In this document: positions 35,400-47,149 of the stretch, piece by piece
Layout: each line of letters begins with the position of its first letter
How positions within the stretch are numbered: position 1 is the first letter of the stretch
DNA from: Pholis gunnellus
Taxonomy: Eukaryota > Chordata > Actinopteri > Perciformes > Pholidae
Direction of reading: 5' to 3'
Length of the DNA stretch: 64,000 nt
Assembly: GCA_910591455.2 (NCBI GenBank)
Contig: OU342808.1
Coordinates: 24,898,738 to 24,962,737, forward strand
Notes under the pieces: generated by a model
Told to the model about the DNA's origin: nothing
Databases searched by the model: none
Seen by the model: only the letters and a program-made list of their open reading frames with translations
Made by a program: the position numbers and the translations under genes

Positions 35400-35815
35400 C
35401 TCTACACAATGGTATCCTACGAAAAGTTACTCCTTGTTTTCCTACAAACGTCCAGCAACACGTGTCAATTTCTGCTCGTTACGTGCATACAGTCTTTTCA
35501 AAATAAACCTCCGTCTTCACAGGAAACAACTTAGTTAGGTTTAGGCAACAAAATGTCTTCGTTGGCTTTAGGAAATTATTGTAGTTTGGGTCAAAATAAC
35601 AACGAAAAAACATAAATGTTGACTTCACACGGTGAACAAACAACGGTTTCCTGGATTAAAGATCACTTTTTATTGGACCCATCCGTCAGTGGTCTTTCAT
35701 CGTTCATGATTACGAGGATAACACACAATCATTAAACGGGATATCTACAAATTACGGCGCGTTTCTTTTTGTAGGTATTGCTACGAATGCTGGATGAGAC
35801 CAGCCTGCTCTACAT
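35400..35815 (-). mobile_element. Family B repeat, copy 3 (reverse, near full length)
   Basis: Reverse-order blocks tatcctacgaaaagttactc, cagcaacacgtgtcaatttc, cagtcttttcaaaataaac, ggaaacaacttagttaggtt, tgttgacttcacacgg, gggatatctacaaattacgg and attgctacgaatgctg. Together with copy 1 it defines the element ends, from ctgttctcatacagcactcg to the taagatatc/gaggatacgtt side. Confidence 0.85.
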
Positions 35816-36033
35816 CCTCATATAGTTCATTAATGATCTTGTACGAGGATTGTGAATGTCCAACTTGGTACCTTTTGTTCTTTACCGTGAATTGTCTGTA
35901 TATTGTGGTTTAAGCGCCGTACACTGTTAATTGCTAAGGTAGTCATCCACAAGCGTGTAAATGTTTTACATAAGTAGAAAACGTCCAGTCTGAGAAATAT
36001 CACGTTGAACAACACAGCAAAAACAGAGAGAGA
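35816..36033. other. Non-coding interval
   Basis: Short unique segment; nothing recognised. Confidence 0.5.
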
Positions 36034-36059
36034 GGGGGGGGGGGGGGGGGGGGGGGGGG
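36034..36059. repeat. Poly-G tract, 26 nt
   Basis: The longest homopolymer of the window, preceded by a short (GA)n. Confidence 0.95.
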
Positions 36060-36575
36060 TCTGCTTTTCTAGTCTCTGTTGCCGACAGGAGATAGAAGCA
36101 GCTCCAACACGAAACATTATGTTTGTGCCTTTGTTTCATCGGGGGGGCCTGTAATCCCTCGGGGCAACAAACAGAAAATATCCGTCAGAACGGATGAACC
36201 TCCGGGCCGTGAGCCGCGGCTGTTGTGGCCGGATATGTTGATGCCGACTGGCGTACCTGTCACAGAAAGCTGCGAGCGTGGTTAAAAAAAAAAAAAAACG
36301 AGGTGGCTGGTGTCACATGAGTCCGCTGAGGGAGTCGCTGATGAGTGTGAGCACAGCGGCACGGCACACAGCGAGTCTGTATCCGTCAGCGCTTCCTTAT
36401 CCTGACTTTATTTCCTACTTCTAGTGTGTTTGTTTTACGTGAGGGCTTAATCTGTCTTTCTCTGTTTGAGTTCTAATCTACAAGATCTTTTTTCCTTTTA
36501 ATTTGCCTCAATGTTCGTTGATAATCTTTGCTGTGAAGAGGTTTTTTTCGGTGGTACCGTTAAAACAACGCTTAA
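36060..36575. other. Non-coding interval with A15 run
   Basis: Includes a poly-A run at 36284-36298. No exon recognised. Confidence 0.5.
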
Positions 36576-36850
36576 CTCAAAAGTGTTTCTACGAAAGTCA
36601 GCAACACGTGTCAAATTCCTCTCGTTAAAAAAACTCCGTCTGTACAGGAAACAACTTTAGTTAGGTTGAGGCAACAACACTATTTACTTAGGTTTAGGAA
36701 AAGATTGTCGTTTAACTACGGCTAAGTGGCGTTACTGAAGTACGAAAGTTATGTGACAAATAAATCAACGTTAACTTCTCGTTTCACAAAAGCGGCCCTC
36801 CTCGGTAAAAGATCTGCGTTTGTTAAATTACACCGAAGCGTCCGCGCATA
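36576..36850 (-). mobile_element. Family B repeat, copy 4 (reverse)
   Basis: agcaacacgtgtcaaattcc, caggaaacaactttagttag, ttaggtttaggaaaagattg, aagtacgaaagttatgtgac and atcaacgttaacttc follow the family order. The cagtcttttcaaaa block is deleted. Confidence 0.8.
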
Positions 36851-38429
36851 CTAACAGATGCTACGTAGTTTTGTAGCGCTAGCTCCGCTACGCAAACAAA
36901 TAAGCACCCAGCCCATTTTAGCACAGAGCTGATCGAGCCGGGGAGGAAGTATCCGGTCAATCTTCTGAATAAACACCCTTTTGCAGACTCACGCTCGTAA
37001 CCACAAGTCTTTGATCCATGTGGTTCACAGCTGGACTTTTAATGGAATTCACTTTGTCCGTCAGCAGAACAAAGAAGAAAATAACTTCAATAAACACGAT
37101 TAAAACAGAGAAAAGTCAACTTGCTTGACGTTATTTGCCACAACCATGCTGTTGTTGCCATGCACAGATAATGTAGAAACAAGATTTTCATCGACGTCGT
37201 CATCGTGCGTATTTTCTGGGTCGGTTCTTGTCCGGTTGCATCGTTTGACCACACAAAATGGAAGCCTCCACTCGTGTGTTTTTATTTCCCATCAGGGACA
37301 CTTCAGGTCGACAGATTGGTTAACATACAGAGAACTGCACAGCTGCAGGCAGCGATGCGACATATCAAAATCCAGGTTTAACTGATACAAAGAGTACAGC
37401 CACAATCCACATCCTGGTGTTTCTACCCGTGTGCCCTTTTGCACAGGTTAAGCCGCCCACTCCTACTGTAAAAAAACAAACCCATAGTACACGGTGAGTA
37501 ATGTGATTGTGACATCACTCAGACTCGTACAGTCTGTTGGTCTATTCGTAGAGACGGCCGTGTCCTCGTACTACAAGTCAAGTACATGATCAGATGAATG
37601 CTTTTCATTTCCACTGACCTGGTCTGAGTTGATGAAAAACAATAATAATAATTGGAGTACGGGAGGTACAGTACAGCACAGCCAACCAAAGTACTCTCCT
37701 CCTCCCAGATGGTCCGTTCAGCCTTTTAATAATGAAATCTGCTTTTGTGTTATTTAAAAAATTACAATAACCTTTTCCGCTAATCCCCCGACTTACGACC
37801 TCGTACACCTGGATTTCTGCGCTGCACGTACGTCCGTAATCCCCCCCGGCTCTTGATAACATATTAGGATTATATCTCGGATATGGTTCTTTAATAAATA
37901 GTTTAGATAAGCATATCTGTTTAATTTTATCCGCCCGCCCTCCCCATTGCATGCAGGATTACAGTGGGGAAAAAAAAGGGGGGATGGTTTTTGGTTGAGA
38001 GCGCGCAGACAGAACATGCAAACATCTGTACGAACAATTCATCAGAAAGAATTATGTACGGCGGACTGGAGGGCTCTAAGCTGTGTGTATTTCAGCATCG
38101 CAGTGTCCTCGATGACTGAGGCAGATCATAAATAATGGAAGCAGAATTAATTGGTTTATGCTATGAGCATGTGTTATATATATTGATGGCATACCGTCAG
38201 TGTGCTGTTGCTCTGTGCTGGACTGGACATATATATATTTATACACTGCGGCTTTCCAATTTGATTTATACGGTTTAGATTACATTAATGCGTAGAAATG
38301 ATGACGCAACAAAAAAAATAGGAAATAGAAGCAACGAGGAAACAAATTACAAACAACCAGGAGAAAGTAAGATGTCAGAGACAAATGGGTAAACTTCCGG
38401 CTTCGTTCAATGAAGGAAAATCTTGGTAT
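36851..38429. other. Non-coding interval
   Basis: Mostly unique. TA-rich patches near 38185 and 38230. No exon recognised. Confidence 0.45.
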
Positions 38430-38508
38430 TTCACACACAATAGGGCGCTTCCAACTTTGTGGCAACAGTTTTTGGGGGAAAAGGTCCTTTCCTATTTTAA
38501 TATGACAA

Positions 38509-38668
38509 TGTTCCACATCTGTCTTTCAAATGATCTTTTGTGTATTTAAACACTTTTATGTCTCACTGTAAATGTAAATGTTTTTCAATTTGTATTCATC
38601 TGTTGTCATTTTTATATTTACAGCACTTTGAGTTACAAATAAAGATGATTATTCATACTACTTCCCTC
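38509..38668 (+). repeat. Insertion inside the Tc1 pseudogene
   Basis: About 150-160 bp separates the two transposase parts atatgacaatg and tgcacaaagccagctctata, which should be nearly adjacent. It ends with acagcactttgagttacaaa and a taaagatgatt tail, reminiscent of the 3' tail of a LINE/SINE (recalled resemblance). It would be a nested, later insertion. Exact boundaries are uncertain by some 10 bp. Confidence 0.55.
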
Positions 38669-38799
38669 TTGCACAAAGCCAGCTCTATAAAGACACGGTG
38701 TTCCCAGTTGGCTGCGGAAGAACTTGACTGGTCAGCACAGAGCTCTGACCTCAACCTCATTTGAAACCTTTAAGAACCGGAGCACCGACTGTGAGCCGG

Positions 38800-38831
38800 G
38801 CCTCTTGGGGCCTCTTGGGGCCTCTTGGGGG
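38800..38831 (+). repeat. 10-bp unit in three tandem copies
   Basis: gcctcttggg repeated three times inside the transposase pseudogene, replacing the expected gene sequence. Confidence 0.9.
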
Positions 38832-38925
38832 CAAATCTCTGCAGCCAGTTTACAAAATCTCGTTGAAAGACTTCCCAGAAGAAAGGAGGCTGTTAAAGCT
38901 GCATATTAATGCCCATTGGTTTAAA

Positions 38926-39456
38926 TGGTGAAAATAGACTTGTGATTGTTCAGCGCTTTTCTAGTCTTCGGAACACTCAAAGAGCTTTAACGCTGCACAT
39001 CGAAGGACACGTCGAAATAGACTAACAAAGCCCGTACGTCGATGTGTCACATCACCCATATGTCGTCATACTGTCTCACATATGAGGTGTAACGCAGACC
39101 ACATTCTTCTAAAGCTGTTGAATATACCAAAAATCAAGTACATGGCCAATCGGAGTCCCAACTGAACATGTTGACCAAGACTAACGAAAACATTATCACA
39201 GATCTTTTGAACACTAAGTTGCTTTTTTTAATAATTACACAAAAATTTGAAAAAAAACGTCCATTCAATGTATTTGAAATGATGGATTGGATATTGATTT
39301 TTTACGACTACTACCGTTAAATACAAAGCAGCATCGTGTTTCACGGTCAAACAAACAAAACAAAACAATAGTGTGACAGGCCTTTAAATTATGCATGCAC
39401 TTGACCATGAGGTCTGAATTTTTTAGGCCAAACACCCTGCTCTCTGTGGGTCATGA
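38926..39456. other. Non-coding interval
   Basis: Unique; nothing recognised. Confidence 0.5.
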
Positions 39457-39492
39457 CCCCCCCCCCCCCCCGCTCACACACACACACACACC
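39457..39492. repeat. Poly-C (15 nt) plus short (CA)n
   Basis: C15 at 39457-39471, then gctcacacacacacacacac to about 39491. Confidence 0.92.
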
Positions 39493-39869
39493 CTGATTTG
39501 TTTCTTTACCTTGCGTGCTGGGGTAAATACCTCAGCACCTGCATGTTGCACTGATTTCACCCAGCCCCGACAGATGGTCCTCACCCTTCACTGAACACAC
39601 ACTCCGGCACCTGGGACGCCGGGGAAATCCTTCCGTGCTCTCGCCCCTCTCACGTGCACATATTATAAACACAGATGCAACGTGTGCAGGGGCATGTGCG
39701 TCCGCGAGCACGCGCATGAACGCAACGACCGAGTGGGCGACGGCGGCGGCGGCGAAAGGTGCTTCTCGTTTCCCCCGCGTATGAACACAACAAAAAGCCA
39801 CTAAAATCAATGTACGGAGCAGCTTTATGGGTCAAGTACAAGACACATAACAGGAAAAAACACACTCAG
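39493..39869. other. Non-coding interval, CG-rich at 39690-39760
   Basis: cgacggcggcggcggcgaaa near 39737 is a short (CGG)n. No exon recognised. Confidence 0.45.
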
Positions 39870-40045
39870 GGATTCAAGGGCAATTTAATGCCATTATGCA
39901 ACACACGGTTGCAAAACGAAATGCAATTGTAGCCCATTTGCTACACGAGAAAAACATGACAAACAAGAACAGTAGTACATCAGGAGGAATGTAAACAGCA
40001 GCAATAAAACAATACTCTGAGCAGACAATATGGCCGACATCTCAA
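39870..40045 (-). repeat. Family D repeat, copy 2 (reverse)
   Basis: From gggattcaagggcaatttaa through agcccatttgctacacgaga, catcaggaggaatgtaaaca and aataaaacaatactctg to atatggccgacatct. It matches 19018-19205 on the opposite strand. The element may continue to about 40320, where tagctgggttagcttagctt ends it, but there is no second copy of that part to compare. Confidence 0.7.
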
Positions 40046-40515
40046 CATTAGAACTTCAACATCAGAGAAACGTTGTCCAGCAACTTGTGTTTGAGCAACT
40101 AGCATCATGATGTAAACACAGAGTCTCTCTGTCCTCCCCGTCAAGTGCATCTTGATCCGGGACGCCTGGATGGATTCAGGTCTCCGTAAAGATGTGGACA
40201 CAACAGTCACCGGCCATCTTATTTTCTGGGTTTGCTTGAATTTTGTCCTGCGACCGGACATCAGCCGGGAGCCGAGTGGGTGGTGGACTAGCATTAGGTC
40301 CTAGCTGGGTTAGCTTAGCTTCCATCGCGGGTTGATGTACTTACACGCAAATAGAAATACCAGCACGAGGACAGCAAAGCTGGACAAACAAGGGTCCAGG
40401 ATTATACACAAGTAGTGGGAAGAATGGGATGCATTGTATCGTCATGTTGAAACGGAAACTGTTGCCACACAGTTGACAGAACTCTACATTGTCAGAAACA
40501 TCATTGTATGTAACA
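40046..40515. other. Non-coding interval, possible extension of family D
   Basis: Unique in this window. Nothing further recognised. Confidence 0.4.
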
Positions 40516-40630
40516 TTTAGATAACCAAGTAGTTGTGTTGCCTAAATCCAACTAAGTTTCCTGTGAAGACGGAAGTTTATTTTGAAAAACCACATCCTAC
40601 AAACTGTCGCATGAGGATACGTTGAATAGA
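40516..40630 (+). mobile_element. Family B repeat, copy 5 (internally deleted)
   Basis: aaccaagtagttgtgttgcc, caactaagtttcctgtgaag, acggaagtttattttgaaaa and then directly gcatgaggatacgttga: the ~100 bp with acacgtgttgct is missing. Confidence 0.8.
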
Positions 40631-40759
40631 TAATGAGCCTTTAAAATACATTCGTTCAGAAAAACCTTTTCGTAGCTTCACAAATGACTTTTATTTTGAT
40701 ATCTTTATTATTCTACAGTGTTTTTGTTTTATTCTATGTTGGACATACTACATACATAG

Positions 40760-40781
40760 TACACACACACACACACACACA
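40760..40781 (+). repeat. Short (CA)n
   Basis: About ten AC units after tacatacatagt. Confidence 0.9.
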
Positions 40782-40879
40782 TCAGATTTCTTTGTGAATA
40801 TTTGGTAGTTCATATTGATAATTGTAACAAATATTACACTTAAAACACTTTTTGATTGTGATACCAGAGCAGTTAAATA

Positions 40880-40935
<56 letters not shown>
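40880..40935 (+). repeat. (CA)n microsatellite, ~28 units
   Basis: Pure CA repeat ending tgtgtaag. Confidence 0.97.
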
Positions 40936-40937
<2 letters not shown>

Positions 40938-41060
40938 TGTAAGAGATTCCCTCACAAAGAATCAGCCAGTAAAACAGCAGCTGTGCTCAGATTGGTTGTG
41001 ATGAGGAGGAGCTGTTCCTTCCTTGAGCTTAATGTGAACATTTTGCCCCACAAACCCCCC

Positions 41061-41152
41061 GTGTGACTGCGTGTGACTGCGTGACTGCGTGCGCCTGGAC
41101 AGACGCGACCTCGGGCACGACGTAAAGACAAATAAACGTAAAGACAAATAAA
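41061..41152 (+). repeat. Two short tandem duplications
   Basis: gtgtgactgc-type units at 41061-41090 (two full and one shortened), and cgtaaagacaaataaa twice in tandem at 41121-41136 and 41137-41152. Confidence 0.9.
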
Positions 41153-42600
41153 CGCCTCGTGGCGACTGTTGATTTAATTAAAGGAGCCTTTCTGTACCGG
41201 CGCAAAAATAAAAAGGGACTGTTAATGATGGAATTAATGGCTGCTGTTTACCAGGCCGAGCGGCCGCACCAGCCGCACGCCGTCCGAGGGAGTAACCCTG
41301 AGCTAAACATTACAGGCCGGGGATGAGCTGCTTCACACGGACGCAGACTTCACTTTTCATAACCGCGCTGTCAAAGTGAGCAGCGGGCAAAATGCCTTTT
41401 GTTTTTAGCGTTAATTAAAAAATCCCCCCGCCGCGCTAATGCGACGTATCGCTTCGACCGAAGTCAAGACTTGTAGAGACGGATTTAACGGGATGAACGT
41501 AAACCGCTTCTGTCAAGTGGAGAGGCGGCTTCTTCTTCTTCTTCTTCTTCTTCTGGGTTTGAGGCCATTCGTTCTGTTGCAGATTCAAGGCGTCGTGCAG
41601 CCGATACGAGGATTCTGGAGAGCCAGGGAGAGAGCATCACATCGGGAACGATGGATGAAGAAACCGACGAGCAACATGCAAGAGCGGGAAAAGCTCAGTG
41701 TTGGCCAAAACTGGTTTTAACTGGCCAGAAACCATCTTGGAAAGAATATCTAATGCCGATTCAGTGATTTGTGATATTAAAGGGAATGAGAATGTTTACA
41801 TGATTATTCTTATTTTCACTGACAAAACGTAATAAAATGATTATAGTCTGTAGAATGTGATGTGCAGGCCGGGAAAATCTCTGCAATTGTTTAATAATTT
41901 CCATTTTCAACCATCTAAAAGCTACCGGTCCTGGTGTGTATAGGTGCTGAGTCAGCGTGCGACATGTTCAGCTCTGCGTGAACCACGTGTTGGTTTTGCA
42001 GATGTTTTTTTTACATGAATTCGGTCTGGACCCAAATATCTGATTATTTGGATATTTGTTTATTCGTCGGTACATTCGGTTTTCCAATTTTGGGATTGTG
42101 GCACTTTAAAAAAGGTACTCAAAGGCACTTTACATGGTAAAAACAACAACAATAACAATATAAACAAGGCGGAGAGATGACATCATAACAGTAAGCAACA
42201 AAACTAAAAACAGGTTAAAAGCAGACAACACGTGTTGAAGTGTTGACGCGTCAAATATTCGTTGTTGATTACTGCCGAAAAATCAGAGCAGAGTCCTGGA
42301 CAGACTCAGACTCAAACCGGACAAAACTAAAGTTACTCATCAAATAAACCATTCAGCTAACTGGGTTGCATTTTTAGGAACATCAGCTGTAGCCATCGTT
42401 TTCTATCTTAGACACATCTTCATATCGTCTAATTCCAGCTTTAGTCGGAACTACATCAGTCTTTAAATTAAAATAAATGTTTAAATCATGACACATAAAG
42501 ATTATCCCAACAAACTAAGTAACTACATGTTAATGTCATTTCAAAAGGACTTGTATGAGCAAAATAAAAATGCCAAAACTTGCCCAGCCACACAGCCCAA
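41153..42600. other. Non-coding interval with (CTT)n
   Basis: A (TTC)8 tract at 41530-41554 codes a leucine run in an overlapping frame and is not a gene sign. The rest is unique. cactttaaaaaaggtactca near 42104 may be a repeat tail. Confidence 0.45.
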
Positions 42601-42635
42601 AATCACCAATATTTACTCATTAAATATTGGTGATT
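42601..42635. other. Perfect 14-bp stem, 7-nt loop inverted repeat
   Basis: Arms aatcaccaatattt (42601-42614) and aaatattggtgatt (42622-42635) around actcatt. The perfection suggests recent origin or selection. Too short for a microRNA precursor on its own. Confidence 0.9.
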
Positions 42636-45258
42636 ACCAAAGATAAATACCCCAAAAAAGGCCTGAAATTCCCTCCGCACTGTGCAGCCATTCCCCCTCT
42701 AACCTGTGAAGTACTTTTACCCTTGGCCTGTCTCAGATATTTACACACAAAGTGATGCAGAACTTCACTTCAGGTATCAGTATTTTTTTGTTCAACCTTT
42801 CTGGATATTAATGAAACTTCCCTCGCCATGTTTATTCAAGAACTTAAATGAATCAGAAGCAGTAACTCACGCCCACGCGTCTGCAGAGCCGGGACACCGT
42901 CAAGGGAACCGTGGTGATGAATCACCGGGAGAAAAAGGAAGCGTGGCCTTATACTTCAAAGTTTAATCGCCTCGCTAAGAATCACTCTCTCCTGGCGGAC
43001 GACGGCGTCAGAGACACTTTGAGGTCCAGACCTTCACTCCTGCTGTCATCCATCACACATGAGCGTCTTTTTAATTTTCTGACCGCGGATCTCTCTGCTG
43101 CTCAGGATATTAGGGGACAAGATCATTTTTTTTTTGACATTATCTTGACACTTAGCAAAGCAGCTGCTGCATGTGGAGCTTTTTTGTAGCAGCACAGAGT
43201 TAAAAGTGTTGCAGGTAAAGTGTTTAATGTCCTGCAGAGGACCGAGAGCCGAGAGAGCGCTGGACGCACGAGGGTTAATACCTGCCTGTATACACACACA
43301 TATACATATACATCAATGGATATATATAGATTGTAAGATTACAGATTGTAGTTTCTTCGCTTCTCTGTAGAGTACAACCTGATATTTATTGATCTTTGAC
43401 CTTCTGGAAGCTCGTCATTTTAAAAAGTCTTACATCTGTTCTGTGTAATATTTATCTAACGCGGTACGTGGATCGGATTATCTGGTTCATCACCATTCAT
43501 CCAATCAGAAATCATTCTTCTTTGTTTTGTTCTGGAAGGTTTCGGACGCCGCAGTGATGGAAGTCGATTTGTGCGCTGAGATTTCTGGGAAAACGTTGTC
43601 ACATCTCCAGCCTGACAGTTCGCTCTATCAATGAGTCCAGAATAGTGTTTGTTTTCAGAGATCAATCAGCCACAACCTCTACCAGCTCACGCAGACGTTT
43701 AGTCAGCAGGACGCTGGAGAGGCTGTCCTGTTGGTTTGTTTACATGTCAAAATGTCCTCAGGCAACGCAAATAACCCCGAAACTCAAAGCATAGACAAAA
43801 TATTATATTAAAAAATATCTTTGATGTCATGTATTTAGGGTGTTTTTGTAAGATAAAAGCTAGTTGATGGACTACACCAGAAACAGCGTCGGACGCTACC
43901 CTGAGGAGACAGAGATAGCCGAAAACACGGTTTCCGGCACATTCCGTCAATGAGCCGTCTGACACGGACCGCCACATGTCTGCATAAAACATGCCGTCAC
44001 TAATCGGCCCTTATCATTTGGCACCATTTTGCATCCCCAGTCAAATGAAATGCATCACATATATTCACTCAAGAATAAGACTTTCATGTTTTCAGCGGTT
44101 TGTAGTCGTTATTTTTTTTTTGCTTCACTTTTTCATTAAAGACGTTCTGGCTGCTACGTCTGTTTCATCTTTTAAAACTACCTCTTAAGCCTTTTAAGTA
44201 ACGACCTTTGGTTTGACAGTGTTTTGTTCTTGCTGTTTTGTTTTTCTAATAATCATTTCATCCATCCTCCTTCATATTAGCATTATTATTACATTTGATT
44301 GAGAATGGTTTCCTGTAAACAGATGGGAGCCGGGACATCGGGTGAAAAAACACAAACGACAGCGCGACAACAAGCGTCAGATTAGTGGATAATATCTCAA
44401 AGCACATGTTGACTTCACACACATTTAGTGTTGCCTTACACATGACTCAGTGACGGTTGAGGAAACCACTCAGTGAAAGTTAACTCCATGTACACTCACG
44501 GCTTCTCTTTGTTGCATATTTCTCTGCACCCTGGAGATTAATCAAAGACAGCTGAGCCAAAGCCCCTTGATGATGATGATGATGGTGCAGTTTGGGGTGA
44601 GGGGGGGGGGGGGCAATAGATTAAAACCCTAAGCTATTGACCCATAACTAAAGTGATGTTTGAGCTCATAATCTTTTCATCTCGTGGTAAGTGAAACCCG
44701 CTTTGTTGGATTTTGGACCGTCAGCAGACAATAGGGGGGATCATTTTAACATGGCTCCATGCTGAGCAGGTGGGAGGGAAGGGAGGGGGGGGGGGAGCAG
44801 AAGAGACCAATATTTAGCAAATAGCATCTGTGAGTTATTTTCGACACACTAATAGAGTCGCATCTCATTTAAAATCTCCCAAAAAGAAGCATCTTCAACA
44901 TCCTCTCTGTGTTTTTTTTTTTGTGTGTCTGGCAACGCGATCGTTCCGATACAGCGATGCAGAAAGGAGGGATGCGCTTGGGATCCCAGGCAATTTTCAT
45001 TACACCGAGTCAAGCTGTTTCAGTTCAGGATCCAGGCCTTTGTGCCGCTTTGCCCGTCACTGAGAACTGGAAACGTGGCAACAAAACAGCATTCTGTGTT
45101 ACAGCACACTTTCGCGCCGGGGCCTTGTGATACGTCCATCTGCCGCGACTAGTGTTGCAGATCGCGCCGATGTCCCCGCCCGCGTTCCCTCGCCTCCTCT
45201 CGCCGAGAGCTTCTCCAGGTTTGCACGACCGCTCAGCCGTAGTCGCCACTCGGTGCAC
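42636..45258. other. Non-coding interval
   Basis: Contains T-runs (43125, 44110, 44912), (GAT)n at 44570-44585, G13 at 44601-44613 and G-rich 44780-44797. Small frames near 44830-45130 lack domain or splice support. No exon accepted. Confidence 0.45.
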
Positions 45259-45275
45259 AAAAAAAAAAAAAAAAA
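45259..45275. repeat. Poly-A tract, 17 nt
   Basis: A17 after gtgc, followed by ctattattcctg. Confidence 0.93.
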
Positions 45276-45626
45276 CTATTATTCCTGAAATAAAGAAGAT
45301 TTTCTCAGTGTTTTCCTGCGGATGTAGACGTTTTTTTCCGCTGGCAAGGTTTGGCCTCCAGTGTGTTTTTAATGGCCGCATTCTAGCACGATTATATCGG
45401 TAATTACAACGTATTCTGCAGCACACGTTGTGTTGAACCTACTAATGTACGAGGGCATGATAGGACATGTAGGTACAGAAGGGGACGTTGTAGAATTCCA
45501 CAGCCGAAGGGTTTTTATTCCAACTTTTGTGCTCGGTTGGCTGATAGAATGTCATTAAGTTTGTAGTTGAAGTTTAAAATTAATCAGATAATCATAAACT
45601 GATTTGTCCAAATGTTTTCCAGCTCT
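45276..45626. other. Non-coding interval
   Basis: Unique; nothing recognised. Confidence 0.5.
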
Positions 45627-46303
45627 CCCCCCCCCCGCCTCTAACAATAAAGACATCCAACAAAACATGTGCTTCAAGACCAACTTCCAAGAAAGATTAT
45701 TTATGGCCAAAATCTCAATCAAAGTACGATCCAAAACCCCAACCGCCAGAATGAGCCGACAGCCCGAACCCAAGCGAAGGACAATCTGTCCCGCCTCTCA
45801 AGCTGTCGTCAAATCCCCCCCCCCCCTAAAAAACAACAACAACAACAACACAAGAGCAGATCTTCAGCTCGTCACCTTCCAGCTTGTTCCCCCAAAGATT
45901 ACAACACCGAAACTACACCGAGCATATTGACGCACTTTAAAAAAGAAGAGGTGGTTACCAGATGCTTGATCCTTAAACCCCCCCCCCCCCCCCAAAAAAA
46001 ATAAGCGATGCTTATATTATATCATGCATTTATTGGAGAGTTTGTTTATTTTTAGAGGAGGGGGGGGGGGTGTGAGTCTTCAGGGCCGAGCTGCAGCGTC
46101 TCACAGGTCTAAGCTCACTCTGAGACATATTGAGACACAATTTCATCTCGTGGATTATTCCGTCTCGGGGAGGGACGGACAGATGATATTTTGAAATATA
46201 AATAAACAAACACATGTCACAGGGTGTAATGGGGGGTTGAGGGGGGGGGGGGGCTGGGTGCTTTGGGGGGAGGGCGACGGTAGAGGGGGGGGGGGGGGGG
46301 GGG
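45627..46303. repeat. Cluster of homopolymer tracts
   Basis: C11 near 45627, C11 near 45818 with (AAC)n at 45834-45850, C16+A7 at 45978-46000, G10 near 46061, G13 at 46241-46253 and G19 at 46285-46303. Unique sequence lies between. The 108- and 111-residue frames over 45604-46004 cross these runs and are not credible genes. Confidence 0.85.
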
Positions 46304-47149
46304 TGGAGGAGGGAGTTCCTTAAGAGCCTTCGGCTGCAGAAAGCTGATTATGCAGAAGTTAAGGGGATCGGACCAGACAAGTTTATGTCTGCATTAATCA
46401 AGGGAGAATAAAAGGATGCCGCCTGTGTTCTGTGATCACTCGGTGCATAATCAGACATCTGAGGAGGAGAGCGTGTTCTACAGTGTGGTGGCACATGGTG
46501 ATGATGTTCTGGTTGACTGAATACAATGCTATGATATCACTGCTGGGGATGTTTTATGGGTTTTAGTGGCGTGCTTGGTCCTCTCAGCCACGCGTTAATA
46601 ATACAGACAATCCTATTTCTAAATATGACAAAGCAGAACCAAGTTAGTCAAATGTTATCGGATCCTTTCTCTGATAACTGAAATGAGAGCCGTAATCTGC
46701 TAAATAATTCCTTTTCTGGGGACGCAGACAAAGAGCAGCAATAATGCTGTGAATGCTGCAGAAGAAAGACTTAAATAGCGGCGGCGTCTTTATCGTTTCA
46801 CCACTAATTAGTCGCTACAATTCACGGATCCATGAGAGCAGAAGAAAGTGACCACTTTTAGAACATTGTACATTAATCCGACAATTAAGTGGAATCCATT
46901 GTTAGCTGCAGCGCTCTGTGGACCGAACATCTACTTTAGTAAGAAAACTGACAACTTGTATGTAAAAAGGTTTAGTTTTGAACCAAAAAACTGTTAATTA
47001 ACTGCAAGTCAGGTCATGTAGCAGCATATTAGATAAAAAAAAGGAGTAGCTGCGAGTATATTATAGCGAGGCATTGAACGACATGAAAAACGAATGTGAC
47101 GATTATCCTGGCCAAAATAATTCACGATAACCATTGAAATATGGTTAAA
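46304..47149. other. Candidate conserved non-coding block
   Basis: Unique, repeat-poor. It holds aaagctgattatgcagaag, tctgcattaatcaaggg, tgcataatcagaca (46320-46460), tgctaaataattcc and ccactaattagtcgc (46690-46820). Dense TAAT/TTAT words suggest regulatory DNA. Confidence 0.3.

Larger units (their letters stand above)
38430..38925 (+). pseudogene. Tc1/mariner-like transposase pseudogene, 3' half
   Basis: The DNA phrases cgcttccaactttgtggcaa, atatgacaatg, aagaacttgactggtcagca and ctctgacctcaacctcattt, followed by agaccctt-like sequence, mirror a Tc1-type transposase gene. Translated, WSAQSSDLNLI corresponds to the W-P-x-Q-S-P-D-L-N-P-I motif that carries the second catalytic Asp of the DDE triad; a stop codon follows at once where the Glu region is expected. 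RLPRRKEAVKAAY near the end matches the family C-terminus. An insertion of about 150 bp (38509-38668) and a 10-bp triplication (38800-38830) further break it. Not functional. Confidence 0.8.

Noticed and set aside
41439..41720. Frame with a leucine run
   Set aside because: The leucines come from (CTT)n; there is no signal peptide context or homologue known to me.
45025..45426. 133-codon minus-strand frame
   Set aside because: Crosses the A17 run (poly-F on this strand) and has no recognisable domain.
45604..46004. Gln/Asn/Pro-rich frames
   Set aside because: Created by C runs and (AAC)n.
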